From Cellulomonas sp. NTE-D12 (GTDB lineage Bacteria > Actinomycetota > Actinomycetes > Actinomycetales > Cellulomonadaceae): DNA of 64,000 nucleotides. The stretch's first letter is position 1. Each line of letters begins with the position of its first letter. Positions 7,489-16,455 of this stretch are shown here, piece after piece. The stretch lies in contig NZ_AP026442.1 in NCBI RefSeq assembly GCF_027923705.1, forward strand, positions 1,240,001 through 1,304,000. The letters run 5' to 3'. Under the pieces are notes generated by a model. That model made no database searches, was not told the DNA's origin, and saw only the letters and a list, made by a program, of their open reading frames with translations. A program made the position numbers and the translations under genes.

Positions 7489-7491
7489 GCG

Positions 7492-7923
7492 ATGAGCATC
7501 GAGCTGCGTCGTCGTGCCCGGCCCTCTGTCCCCGCGCAGACCGTCGACCGATCCCTTACCGATGTGGAGCCGGGTCGCCGGGGCGGCGGCTGGGGCTGGA
7601 TCCTGCAGGTGGTCACCGGCGCCGCGCTGCTGGTGCTCGTCGTCGTGCACCTGGTAGCCCAGCACTTCGTCGTCTCCGCGCCGGGCGGCCTGCGGGACCG
7701 GGCGTCGGTGCTCGCCTACCTGGGCAACCCGGTGATCGTGGTGATCGAGTCGGCGTTCATGCTCACGGTGACGTGGCACGCCCTGCTCGGCGTCCGCTCG
7801 ATCCTCTTCGACCTCGGCCTGGGTGCGCGCGCCCGGCGGCGGGTCACCGTCGGGCTCAGCGCGCTCGGCGCGGTGACGCTCGCCTACGGGTTCTGGATGA
7901 TCGCGGTGCTGGCGGCCGGCTGA
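7492..7923 (+). CDS. SdhD-like haem b membrane anchor
   Basis: The product is 143 residues with a charged N-terminus of ~35 residues and three membrane segments (~38-63, ~82-100, ~117-142). HLVAQHFVV ends the first segment and TWHALLGVR lies in the second, again an H-x3-G-x-R ligand motif. Together with the preceding gene it gives a two-subunit haem b anchor for the fused dehydrogenase. It is the last gene of the three-gene operon; the next gene is convergent, 6 bases away. Confidence 0.75.
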   Translation: MSIELRRRARPSVPAQTVDRSLTDVEPGRRGGGWGWILQVVTGAALLVLVVVHLVAQHFVVSAPGGLRDRASVLAYLGNPVIVVIESAFMLTVTWHALLGVRSILFDLGLGARARRRVTVGLSALGAVTLAYGFWMIAVLAAG

Positions 7924-7929
7924 GCCGGC

Positions 7930-9174
7930 TCAGTCGAGCTGGCTGCTCCGGCGGGTCAGGTAGGCCGTCTCGGCGGTGTTTGCGGTGAGGGCCAGGGCGC
8001 GGTCGTAGGCCTCCAGCGCCTCGGCACGCCGGCCCAGCCGGCGCAGCAGCTCCGCGCGCGTCACGTGGAACGCGTGGTGGCCGGCCAGCGGCAGCCGGTC
8101 GACCAGGGCGAGCGCGACCTCGGGGCCGTCCAGCTCCGCGACGGCGATCGCGCGGTCGAGCGCCACCAGCGGTGACGGGTCGACGCGCAGCAGCCGGTCG
8201 TACAGCGTCACCACCTGCGACCAGTCGGTGTCCCGCGCATCGCGGGCCGCCGTGTGCACGGCGTTGATCGCCGCCAGCAGCTGATAGCGGCCGGGCGGCG
8301 GACCACCGGCGGCCACGGCCGCGAGGCGTTCCCGCACCAGGTGGTGCCCCTCGTCGACCAGCTCGGTGTCCCAGCGGCTGCGGTCCTGCTCGCCGAGCGT
8401 CACCAGCTCACCGGTCGACGACACGCGGGCCGGCCGGCGCGCCTCGGTCAGCAGCATCAGCGCGAGCAGCCCGGTCACCTCGCCGGTGTCGTCCGGCAGC
8501 AGCTCGCGCACCAGGCGGGTCAGCCGGATCGCCTCGGCGGTCAGGTCGGCGCGGACGGGCTCGGTGTCGCCCCCGGTGGCGAGGTAGCCCTCGTTGAAGA
8601 CGAGGAACAGCACCGTCAGCACCGCGTCCAGCCGTGCTGGCAGGTCCTGCGCCGTCGGCACCCGGTACGGCACGTGCGCGGCCCGGATCTTCGCCTTCGC
8701 CCTGGTCAGCCGCTGACCCATGGTCGCCTCGGGGACCAGGAACGCCCGCGCGATCTGCGGCATCGTCAGGCCACCGACCATCCGCAGCGTCAGCGCGACC
8801 CGCGCCTCCGGCGACAGCGCCGGGTGGCAGCACGTGAACACCAGGCGCAGCCGGTCGTCCTCCACGGCGCCGCGGTCCTGCGGAGGGTCGTCGTCGTGCA
8901 GCAACGCGGCCTCCTGGTGCTTCTCGTCACGGCGCAGCTCCCGACGTAGGCGGTCGATCGCCTTGCGGGTCGCTGTGGTGGTCAGCCAGCCGCCGGGGTT
9001 GGGCGGGACACCGTCGCGCGGCCAGCGCTCGACGGCGGTCGCGAACGCATCGGCGGCGGCGTCCTCGGCGGCACCCAGGTCGCCGAGGCGTCGGGTGAGG
9101 GTGGCGACCACCCGGGCCCACTCCTCACGGTGGGCCCGGGTGATCGCCTCCTCGACGGGTTCGAGCCGCGTCAC
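7930..9174 (-). CDS. ECF sigma factor with long C-terminal extension (ECF42-like)
   Basis: The 414-residue product starts with sigma-70 region 2 (residues ~10-75, with the PNPGGWLTTTATRKAIDRLR motif), then region 4 (~110-165, 'MPQIARAFLVPEATMGQRLTRAK'). About 230 further residues contain the LDAVLTVLFLVFNEGY motif and TPR-like helices. This is the domain order of the ECF42 group, which is usually paired with DGPF/YCII proteins and has no classical anti-sigma factor. The start GTG at 9174 overlaps the stop of the upstream YCII gene (GTGA), so the two are co-translated. Confidence 0.88.
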   Translation of the reverse strand: MTRLEPVEEAITRAHREEWARVVATLTRRLGDLGAAEDAAADAFATAVERWPRDGVPPNPGGWLTTTATRKAIDRLRRELRRDEKHQEAALLHDDDPPQDRGAVEDDRLRLVFTCCHPALSPEARVALTLRMVGGLTMPQIARAFLVPEATMGQRLTRAKAKIRAAHVPYRVPTAQDLPARLDAVLTVLFLVFNEGYLATGGDTEPVRADLTAEAIRLTRLVRELLPDDTGEVTGLLALMLLTEARRPARVSSTGELVTLGEQDRSRWDTELVDEGHHLVRERLAAVAAGGPPPGRYQLLAAINAVHTAARDARDTDWSQVVTLYDRLLRVDPSPLVALDRAIAVAELDGPEVALALVDRLPLAGHHAFHVTRAELLRRLGRRAEALEAYDRALALTANTAETAYLTRRSSQLD

Positions 9175-9557
9175 GGCTCGAGCAGCGCCTTGAACGACTC
9201 CTCCGTCTGGAACGGCCGCACCTCCACCTTGCCGCGGCACGCCTTGGAGCCCTCCGCCGCGAGGCGCAGCGCCACGTCGAGGTCCGGCGCCTCGATGATC
9301 CAGAACCCGCCGAGGTGCTCCTTGGCCTCCAGGTACGGCCCGTCGGTGATCACCGGGTGCTCGCCGCGGCCGTCGACGACCGTCGCCGTCGTCGCCTGCT
9401 CCAGGCCGTCGGCGAACACGAAGTAGCCGTCGGCGACCAGCTTGTCGTTGAACGCTCCGGTGTCCGCGAACGCCTGGAGCATCGACTCCTTGTCGGGGTA
9501 GTCGCCGAACTGGTTGCGCTCGGCGGGACCGTAGACGGACAGCAGGTACTTGGGCAT
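9171..9557 (-). CDS. YCII/DGPF-domain protein paired with the sigma factor
   Basis: The 128-residue product has the YCII-related fold pattern: MPKYLLSVYGP at the start, then 'VITDGPYLEAKEHLGGFWII', which carries the DGPF-type signature (here DGPY), and a central 'EVRPFQ' strand. An AGGAGA site precedes the ATG at 9557. Proteins of this group are encoded next to ECF42 sigma factors and are thought to take part in their control or to be their targets; the biochemical role is not settled. It is translationally coupled to the sigma gene. Confidence 0.85.
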   Translation of the reverse strand: MPKYLLSVYGPAERNQFGDYPDKESMLQAFADTGAFNDKLVADGYFVFADGLEQATTATVVDGRGEHPVITDGPYLEAKEHLGGFWIIEAPDLDVALRLAAEGSKACRGKVEVRPFQTEESFKALLEP

Positions 9558-9745
9558 CTCGTCGTCTCCTTCGGTGCTCGGTGCGGCGGTGGGCCGCCTC
9601 TCACCCCTGCTACGAACGGGTGCGCCCCGATCCGACACCGCGGGTGCGGCGAATTTCAAGGCCTCGTGCCGGGCGTCGACGGCGGCCCCGGCCCGAGCGT
9701 CTCGACGGCTGCGACGTGCCGGCGCGCGCGTGTGACCATCAGGGG

Positions 9746-10630
9746 GTGAGCCCCGTCGTGAACCCGCGAGCCGCCCTGGCGCACGCCCTGCTCACGCGCG
9801 TCGCCGGACCGGAGCCGGACGAGGCGCGTGACCGCATCCACCTGACGCCGGGCCCGCGGTGGTTCGATCCGGACAGCCCCATCGGCCGGGTGCACGGGGA
9901 CGCCTCGATGTTCGTCGGTGGCGTCGGCGCCCTGCTGCTGCAGTCGCTGCACCCGCTGGTGATGACGGCGGTCGCGGACCACTCCGGCTATCGCCAGGAC
10001 CCGTGGGGACGGCTGCAGAACACCGCGACCTTCATCGCTGCGACGACGTTCGGCACCAGCGCCGCCGCGGAGCGCGCGATCGCGATCGTCAAGGCGGTGC
10101 ACAAGCGCGTGGTCGGCGCCATGCCCGACGGCACGCCCTACGCCGCCGGCGACCCGCACCTGCTGTCCTGGGTGCACCTCGGCGAGGCGGAGAGCTTCCT
10201 GCTGGCCCACCAGCACCTCGGCCGGCGGCCGCTCGACCGGGCCGGCTGCGACGAGTACGTCGCGCAGACCGCGGTGGTGGCGCGGGCGCTGGGCGTCGTC
10301 GACCCGCCCGTGACGTACGCCGGCCTGCGCGCGCAGCTCGCCGACTTCCGCGGCGAGCTCGCCGCCACCTCGGCCGCTCGTGATGTCGCCACGTTCCTGC
10401 TGCACACCCCGCCGCTGCCGCGCGCCGCGCGTCCGGGCTACGCGCTGATCACGTCCGGCGCGCTGGCGCTGCTGCCGCCCTGGGCGCGGCGGGAGCTCGG
10501 CGTGCACGCCGCACCGGTGCTGGACCCGCTGCGCCGCGCCGGAGGCCGGGCCGTCACGGCGACCATCCGGTGGGCGTTGGACTCGGCGGAGCCGGGGCGG
10601 GCTCCCGAGGCGGTCGACGCCGCGCGGTAG
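9746..10630 (+). CDS. MpaB-family (DUF2236) oxygenase-like protein
   Basis: The product from the GTG at 9746 is about 294 residues. It matches the DUF2236/MpaB family: 'GDASMFVGGVGALLLQSLHPLVM', 'DHSGYRQDPWGRLQNTATFIAATTFG', and a later 'WVHLGEAESFLLAHQHLG' with conserved His and Glu. Members include latex-clearing (rubber) oxygenase relatives that bind haem b, though most bacterial homologues have unknown substrates. Upstream in-frame codons are Arg-rich and unlikely to be translated. There is no strong ribosome site, so translation may be leaderless or weak. Confidence 0.75.
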   Translation: MSPVVNPRAALAHALLTRVAGPEPDEARDRIHLTPGPRWFDPDSPIGRVHGDASMFVGGVGALLLQSLHPLVMTAVADHSGYRQDPWGRLQNTATFIAATTFGTSAAAERAIAIVKAVHKRVVGAMPDGTPYAAGDPHLLSWVHLGEAESFLLAHQHLGRRPLDRAGCDEYVAQTAVVARALGVVDPPVTYAGLRAQLADFRGELAATSAARDVATFLLHTPPLPRAARPGYALITSGALALLPPWARRELGVHAAPVLDPLRRAGGRAVTATIRWALDSAEPGRAPEAVDAAR

Positions 10631-10707
10631 GGGTGCCGTAGCGGTGCGGTAGCCGCTGCGGCCGGCGGTCCGGTGCCCGACGGCGCCGCGCCGGTAGGGT
10701 CCCGAGC

Positions 10708-11676
10708 GTGACGGCGACCAGGACGACGACGGGCCGGGCGCTCGTCGTCCCCGCCGTGCTGCTGGCCGCGCTGGCCGGTGCCTTCGTCGCCACGCAGGGG
10801 CGGCTGAACGGCGACCTGGCCACGGCCGGTGCCGGGGCGCTGCTGTCCGCCTGGCTGTCCTACGTCGGCACGCTGGTCACCGTGGTCCTGGTGATCGTGG
10901 TCCAGGGACGGGCCGGGCCGACGGTGCGGATCCTGCGTCACCAGGCGCGCTGGTGGTGGTACGCCGTCGGGTTGTGCGGGGTGCCGATCGTCGTGATGTT
11001 CGCGGTGGGCATCCCGGTGGTCGGCGTGGCGATCGCGTCCGTGTGCTCGGTGGCCGGCCAGACCGTCGCCGGGCTGGTGCTGGACGCCCGCGGCGTCGGC
11101 ATCCCCGCAGCCCTGCGCCTCACCGGACGGCGGCTGGTCGCCGCGGTGGTCGCGGTGGCGGGCCTCGTCGTCGCCGTCGGCTCGGCGCCGTCGTCGGACC
11201 TCGGCCGCGTGATGGTGCTCGGCGCGCTGATGTTCGTCTCCGGTGCGGTGCTCGCCGGTCAGCAGGCGGGCAACGGACGGGTGAACCTGCTGACGCGCGA
11301 CGCCGTGCTGCCGGCGCTCACCTCGTCGGCGGGCGGCACGGTGGGTGTCAGCGTGCTGGTCGCCGTGGTCGCGGCAGCCGGTGGGCTGCACGGGGTCGCG
11401 GTGCCGAGCCGTCCGGGCCAGTGGTACCTGTACCTCGGTGGTCCGCTGGGCGCCGCCATCACGGTGCTGGCCGCATGGTCCATCCGGCACCTGGGCACGT
11501 TCGCCCTCACGCTGGGCGTGCTCGCCGGTCAGATGGTCGCGGCGGTGGGCGTCGACCTGATCTGGGGCGTGGGCGCTCGCGGGTGGACGTACCTGGCCGT
11601 TGCCATGATCACGGCGGCGACGGTGCTGGTGGTGCTCCCGCAGCGCGCCCTGCACCGCCGTCCGGCTGCCGGTTAG
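10708..11676 (+). CDS. DMT-superfamily transporter (YdcZ/DUF606-like)
   Basis: The 322-residue product has about ten hydrophobic helices arranged as two repeats. Each begins with a pattern like 'GAFVATQGRLNGDL' or 'GAVLAGQQAGNGRVN', which is characteristic of the DUF606 (YdcZ) branch of the drug/metabolite transporter superfamily. Single-repeat relatives are about 150 residues, so this is the fused form. The start is a GTG (10708) seven bases after a TAGGGT box, so the mRNA is probably leaderless. The substrate is unknown. Confidence 0.8.
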   Translation: MTATRTTTGRALVVPAVLLAALAGAFVATQGRLNGDLATAGAGALLSAWLSYVGTLVTVVLVIVVQGRAGPTVRILRHQARWWWYAVGLCGVPIVVMFAVGIPVVGVAIASVCSVAGQTVAGLVLDARGVGIPAALRLTGRRLVAAVVAVAGLVVAVGSAPSSDLGRVMVLGALMFVSGAVLAGQQAGNGRVNLLTRDAVLPALTSSAGGTVGVSVLVAVVAAAGGLHGVAVPSRPGQWYLYLGGPLGAAITVLAAWSIRHLGTFALTLGVLAGQMVAAVGVDLIWGVGARGWTYLAVAMITAATVLVVLPQRALHRRPAAG

Positions 11677-11683
11677 CCGCCCG

Positions 11684-13579
11684 TCAGCCGCGCGGGGCGA
11701 TCCAGGGGCCGGTGCCCTCGGACGGGTCGAGGATGCCGTCCTCCGCCCAGGTCATCCGCCCGGCCATGACGGCGCGTGCGAGCCGGTTGTCCGTCGGGCC
11801 CGTCGAGCCGCCCAGACCTCGGAACAGCGCGTCGACCCGAGCTCGGGACTGCTCGCAGAACGCGTCGGCCAGGCGGACGGCGTCCGCCCCAGCCACCGGG
11901 TCCGAGCGGCGCATCGCGACGGCGCGGGTGCAGACCGCGGACATCGCGAACAGCTCGGCCCCGATGTCGACGATGTGGCCGAGCAGCACCTGCCGGCGGT
12001 CCAGCCGGGCCTGGTAGCGGGCCATCGCGTAGAACGTGCGCCGGGCCAGCGCGCGCGACGACCGCTCGACGAACCTCACGTGCCGGGCCAGCCGGCCGAA
12101 CTCCGCGTACGTGCCGGGACGCGAGCCCTCACCGGCCAGCAACGAGGGGAACCAGCGCACGTAGAACTTGCTCGCGCCGACCGCCGAGCGCGCCTTGGCG
12201 CCCCACGAGGCGTCCCGCGACGCCAGCTCACCGGCCGCCGCCAGGTGCGCGTCCACCGCCTCGCGGGCGATCAGCAGCCGCATGATCTCCGACGACCCCT
12301 CGAAGATCCGGTTGATGCGCATGTCCCGCAGCAGCTGCTCGGCACCGACGGCCCGTTCACCACGGGCCGCGAGGGAGTCAGCGCTCTCGTACCCACGCCC
12401 CCCGCGGATCTGCACCAGCTCGTCGGCCACCCGGTACCCCATCTCGCTGGCCCACAGCTTGGCCAGCGCCGCCTCGATGCGGACGTCCTTCTGGCCGGCG
12501 TCGGCCAGCCGGGCGGACAGGTCGAACACCGACTCGAGCGCGAACGTCGTCGCGGCGATGAAGGCCAGCTTCGAGGCGATCGCCTCGTGCTCACCGACGG
12601 GCCGGCCCCACTGCACCCGCTCGGTGGACCACTGCCGCGCGATGGACAGGGCCCACTTGCTGCCGCCCGCGCAGATCGCCGGGATCGACAGCCGACCGGT
12701 GTTCAGCGTGGTCAGCGCGATCTTCAGGCCCTGTCCCTCGCGGCCCAGCCGGTTCTCCGCGGGGACGCGCACCTGCCGGAACCTGGTGACCCCGTTCTCC
12801 ATGCCGCGCAGCCCCATGAACCGGTTGCGGTGCTCGACGGTGATGCCCGGGGTGTCCGCCTCGACGACGAAGGCGCTGATGCCGCCGCGCTCGCCGTCGT
12901 GCGGGGGCACGACGGCCATGACGACCAGCAGCTCGGCGATCGGGCCGTTGGTGGTCCACAGCTTGGTGCCGTCCAGCAGGTACGCGGCACCGTCCTCCGT
13001 CGGGGTGGCGGTGGTGCCGAGCCGCGCAGGGTCCGAGCCGACGTCGGGCTCGGTGAGCAGGAAGGCCGAGATGGCGCCCGCGGCGCAGCGAGGGAGGTAC
13101 TCCTGCTTCTGCGCGGGGCTGCCGAACTGGTGGACGGGCTCCGGCACACCGATCGACTGGTGCGCGGACAGCAGCGCGCCCAGGCTCGGGTGCACGGTGC
13201 TGACCAGCATCAGCGCCCTGCCGTAGTCCACCAGCGAGAGGCCGAGGCCGCCGTACCGCTGCGGGATCTTCATGCCGAAGGCGCCGATCCGTCGCAGGGC
13301 CTCGACGACGTGCTCGGGGATGTGGTCCTCGCGCTCGATCGCCCGGCCGTCGATGGTGCGGCACACCTCGAGCAGCTCCGCGCGGAACGTGGCCCCGCGT
13401 GCCTCGGCGTCCGGGTCGGACGTGGGGTACGGGTGGATCAGGCCGACGTCGAAGGAGCCGAGGTACAGCCCCTTGGCGAAGCTCGGCCGGGTCCACTGCG
13501 TCTCACGGGCCGCCTCTGCGACCTCACGAGCCTTGCGCTCACCCGGGGTGGGAGCCTGGTTCACGGCGACGTTGCTCAC
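11684..13579 (-). CDS. Acyl-CoA dehydrogenase (long, FadE-type)
   Basis: The 631-residue product is an FAD-dependent acyl-CoA dehydrogenase for the first step of fatty acid beta-oxidation. The N-terminal helical domain has 'HIPEHVVEALRRIGAFGMKIPQRYGGLG'. The flavin-binding middle has 'FLLTEPDVGSDPARLGTTA' and 'LWTTNGPIAELLVV'. The C-terminal domain has IRGGRGYESADS and RIFEGSSEIMRLLIAREAVD. About 170 residues follow the usual ~390-residue core, as in very-long-chain enzymes and ACAD9-like bacterial homologues. The start is a GTG with GGGAGG upstream. It stands alone on its strand. Confidence 0.9.
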   Translation of the reverse strand: MSNVAVNQAPTPGERKAREVAEAARETQWTRPSFAKGLYLGSFDVGLIHPYPTSDPDAEARGATFRAELLEVCRTIDGRAIEREDHIPEHVVEALRRIGAFGMKIPQRYGGLGLSLVDYGRALMLVSTVHPSLGALLSAHQSIGVPEPVHQFGSPAQKQEYLPRCAAGAISAFLLTEPDVGSDPARLGTTATPTEDGAAYLLDGTKLWTTNGPIAELLVVMAVVPPHDGERGGISAFVVEADTPGITVEHRNRFMGLRGMENGVTRFRQVRVPAENRLGREGQGLKIALTTLNTGRLSIPAICAGGSKWALSIARQWSTERVQWGRPVGEHEAIASKLAFIAATTFALESVFDLSARLADAGQKDVRIEAALAKLWASEMGYRVADELVQIRGGRGYESADSLAARGERAVGAEQLLRDMRINRIFEGSSEIMRLLIAREAVDAHLAAAGELASRDASWGAKARSAVGASKFYVRWFPSLLAGEGSRPGTYAEFGRLARHVRFVERSSRALARRTFYAMARYQARLDRRQVLLGHIVDIGAELFAMSAVCTRAVAMRRSDPVAGADAVRLADAFCEQSRARVDALFRGLGGSTGPTDNRLARAVMAGRMTWAEDGILDPSEGTGPWIAPRG

Positions 13580-13697
13580 GGCGAGCCTCCCGCAGCGGGA
13601 CCCGCACCGAACGGGCCGGCCGCTCGTCCCGATGTTACCGAGCGGTCACCCTGTCGGGCTCGTCCGTCAGGGTGACGTCTCCCAGTCGGTCGCCCCC

Positions 13698-14582
13698 TCA
13701 GTGGCCGGCCGCGTCGCCGAGCACCTCGCGGAGACGGGCGGCGAAGGCCTCCGGCTGGCCGGGCTGGCCGAAGCCGGGACCGACGAAGCCGGCGTGGTGG
13801 CTGGGGAACACGGTCAGCTCGGTGCCGAGCGCCGCGGCGAGGGCCGCGGAGGCACGCCAGGTGACCAGGTCCTGGCTCTCGATGCCGGCGGCGACGACCA
13901 CCCGGGTCGGTGCCGCCCGCAGCGCGGCGACGTCCGGGCGGTAGGCCGTCACGTCGTCGGACACGCCGGACAGCAAGGGGTCCTCGCGCGACCCGTCGTC
14001 CTGCGTCGGCAGCCCGAACACGGCGGGGTCCGGCGGCTGCGCGCCGAAGTCGTCACCGAGCTCGCCGCGCACCGAGGTGAACGCGATGAACATGGCCATG
14101 CCGGCGCCCCAGCCGTGCGCGGCGTACTGCTGCTGCACCCGGCGCTCGGCGGCGAACGCCCGCTCGGCGTCCGGCAGCACCGACAGCAGCGGCGGCTCGT
14201 GCGCGACGAGCGTGCGGACGTCCTCGGGGTGCTCGCTGACCAGGGCGAGCGCCGTGACGGCCCCGCCGCTGCTCGCGAACAGGTCCACCGGCCCGGCACC
14301 GAGCCGCGCCACCAGGTGGTGCAGGTCGTCCGCCTGCTGGGTGGGGCTGTTGCGGGTGGAGCCGTCCCGGCGGGTGCTGCGGGCGAGGCCTCGCGGGTCG
14401 TACGTCACCACGGTCCGCTCGGGGAACAGGGAGGCGAGCGTCGCGAACCCGCGGGCGTCCATCGGCTGACCGATCATCAGCAGGGGCGGCCGGCCGTCGG
14501 TGGTCGGGAGGGGACCGTGCACGTCGTAGGCGAGCGTGGCGGTCGGCAGCTCCAGGTGCTGCGTCGAGATCGTGTCCGTCAT
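13698..14582 (-). CDS. Alpha/beta-hydrolase
   Basis: The 294-residue product has an alpha/beta-hydrolase plan: the oxyanion strand 'LLMIGQPMDARGFA', 'VVTYDPRGLARST', the nucleophile elbow 'DLFASSGGAVTAL' and a C-terminal His near 'FPSHHAGFVGPGFG'. The elbow reads A-S-S-G-G rather than the usual G-x-S-x-G, so the second Ser is the likely nucleophile. The ATG at 14582 was chosen because AAGGAG is well placed upstream. It is divergent from the PadR operon. The substrate is unknown. Confidence 0.8.
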   Translation of the reverse strand: MTDTISTQHLELPTATLAYDVHGPLPTTDGRPPLLMIGQPMDARGFATLASLFPERTVVTYDPRGLARSTRRDGSTRNSPTQQADDLHHLVARLGAGPVDLFASSGGAVTALALVSEHPEDVRTLVAHEPPLLSVLPDAERAFAAERRVQQQYAAHGWGAGMAMFIAFTSVRGELGDDFGAQPPDPAVFGLPTQDDGSREDPLLSGVSDDVTAYRPDVAALRAAPTRVVVAAGIESQDLVTWRASAALAAALGTELTVFPSHHAGFVGPGFGQPGQPEAFAARLREVLGDAAGH

Positions 14583-14724
14583 GGCGGCGCTCCTTCGTCG
14601 GGCCGTGATCGTCGGGCGGTGACCAGCGTCGGCTGCCGCCCCGTCGTCGTGCAGACCGCTGTGGCGGCACGGACTCATCGTGGACCTCGGTCCCTTGCCC
14701 GAGCCGCTGGCTGGCACTACCGTC

Positions 14725-14746
14725 TACCTTGCATTGCATAGAACTA
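14725..14746. promoter_or_regulatory. Putative PadR operator/promoter
   Basis: TACCTTGCATTGCATAGAAC (14725-14744) is AT-rich against its surroundings and contains two TTGCAT units six bases apart, 30-50 bp before the PadR start. Such TGCA-rich sites are common upstream of autoregulated PadR-HAAS operons. The assignment rests on position and composition. Confidence 0.4.
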
Positions 14747-14775
14747 GGCGCGACACGGTAGACGGGAGGTCCCGC

Positions 14776-15123
14776 GTGGCAGACGGACGCGAGGGCATCC
14801 CGTCGCAGTTCCGCAAGGGCGTGGTCGAGCTGGCCATCCTGGCGCTGCTGCACCAGGAGGAGGCCTACGGCGGCGAGATCGTCGAACGGCTGGCGGCGTT
14901 CCCGGGGCTGGCGATCAGCGCGGGCACGGCGTACCCGCTGCTGTCGCGGCTCAAGCGGTCGGGGCTGATCGCGTCGGTGTGGCGGGAGTCGCCGGTGGGC
15001 CCGCCGCGCAAGTACTACCGGCTGACGGCCGCCGGCGAGGAGTCGTTCGCCGACCTGGCGAGGGCATGGAACGGGATGAAGAACGACATGGACCAGCTGC
15101 TCGGCACGGACGTGGCGCCATGA
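14776..15123 (+). CDS. PadR-family transcriptional regulator
   Basis: The 115-residue product is a short PadR-type winged helix: 'FRKGVVELAILALLHQEEAYGGEIVERL', 'LAISAGTAYPLLSRLKRSGLI' and the wing 'GPPRKYYRLTAAGEE'. The GTG at 14776 has GGGAGG seven bases upstream and an upstream in-frame region has no ribosome site. Its stop overlaps the next start (ATGA). It begins a five-gene operon with a HAAS protein, a membrane protein and an ABC transporter, and probably represses it. Confidence 0.9.
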   Translation: MADGREGIPSQFRKGVVELAILALLHQEEAYGGEIVERLAAFPGLAISAGTAYPLLSRLKRSGLIASVWRESPVGPPRKYYRLTAAGEESFADLARAWNGMKNDMDQLLGTDVAP

Positions 15124-16055
15124 ACGGGCGGCCGCCCGCCGCGCAGGCCGTGGTGGACGAGTACTTCGCGGCGCTCGTGACGGCAGCGGCGAGGAGCGGC
15201 GCGCCGATCGGCCCGGACGAGGTCGCGGAGCTGCGGGCGCACGTCGCGGAGCGGCTGGCCTCGACGGCCGGCACGGCGCAGGACGCCGAGCGGGTGCTCG
15301 CCGAGCTGGGCGACCCGGCACGGCTGGCCAGCGAGTTCGCCGCCACTCGTGAGGACGACGGCGAGGGGCCGGCCGGGGGCGGTTCCCTCGTCGGACGAGT
15401 GCTCGGCATGCCCTACGACCTGCGGAACCCGAGCTCGGACCGGTACGCCACGCGGATGTGGGACCCGTCGAACCCGCACGTCCTGGTGCCCAAGGCGCTC
15501 GGCGTGGGCTGGACGGTCAACTTCGGCGCGCTCGCGGTGGCGCTGCACCTGGTGCGCCCCGACGACGAGGACGCACCGTTCGCCTCCGCACCGCCCGGCG
15601 TGGTCACCGGCACGCTCGCCGCGCCGATCGCCGTGGTCGTCGTCCTCGGCGCGCTCGTCGCGACCCGCTGGCGCACGCTGCCGGCCACCGTCCCCACGCA
15701 CTGGGACGCGGCGGGCCACGCCAACGGCTACTCGAGCCGCGGCGCCGCGCTCGTCCTGGTCGGGCTGATCGCCGTCGTGCCGCTGCTCTTCGCGGTCGGG
15801 GTGCACCTGCGCCGCCGGAGCGCGGTCAACCGGGTGGTCGCCTCGGCGCTGAGCCTCGGCCTCGGCACCGTGGCGCTGGCCATCGCCGTGCAGACCCTCG
15901 TCAGCGCCGGTGGCGGCACGCGGCCCTGGATCACCTGGCTCGGGATCGTCGGCTTCGTGGTGCTGCCGTTGGCCCTGCTCGTCGGCGTCTCGCGTCTCGG
16001 CCGTGCCGCGGAGCAGCGGCGCGACCTCTCCTCCTCGAAAGGACAGTCGTGGTGA
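15120..16055 (+). CDS. HAAS-domain / DUF5808 / DUF1648 membrane protein
   Basis: The 311-residue product has three parts. Residues ~10-70 are a HAAS domain (DEVAELRAHVAERL, VLAELGDPARLASEFAA), often paired with PadR. Residues ~95-140 are a DUF5808-like segment ending VPKALGVGWTVNFG. Residues ~165-300 contain four membrane helices, one following the DUF1648 motif LPATVPTHWDAAGHANGY. The start overlaps the PadR stop (ATGA). Its partner in the operon is the ABC transporter, so it may be a membrane sensor or transport accessory; this is inference. A second DUF5808 protein occurs at 29549-29848. Confidence 0.75.
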   Translation: MNGRPPAAQAVVDEYFAALVTAAARSGAPIGPDEVAELRAHVAERLASTAGTAQDAERVLAELGDPARLASEFAATREDDGEGPAGGGSLVGRVLGMPYDLRNPSSDRYATRMWDPSNPHVLVPKALGVGWTVNFGALAVALHLVRPDDEDAPFASAPPGVVTGTLAAPIAVVVVLGALVATRWRTLPATVPTHWDAAGHANGYSSRGAALVLVGLIAVVPLLFAVGVHLRRRSAVNRVVASALSLGLGTVALAIAVQTLVSAGGGTRPWITWLGIVGFVVLPLALLVGVSRLGRAAEQRRDLSSSKGQSW

Positions 16056-16455
16056 ACACGCAGCTGACCAGCCTTCCCGGCCCCCTGCTGGTCGTGGTGA
16101 TCGTGCTCGGGGTGGTCCAGCTGACCCTGGACGTCATCGCCCTCGTCGACCTGGTCCGCCGGCCGGTGGACCGCGTCGCGCTGGGCAACAAGTGGGTGTG
16201 GGTGGCGATCATCCTGCTGGTCAACATGCTCGGGGCGATCCTCTACCTCCTCGTGGGCCGCCGGCCGGCTCCCGCGGCCGAGGTGGCCGCGCCCGCGCAG
16301 CTCGGCCCTCGTGCCGGCAGTGTCGCGGACTCGCTCTACGGACCGCGACCGCCGGTGCCGGGCGGCTCGGGTGCCGGTGCCGCTCCGGGCCCGGTCGGCC
16401 CGCCTCCCGTCGACGAGCAGGCCACGGACCCCGGCCGCGACGAGGCCGACCCGCG

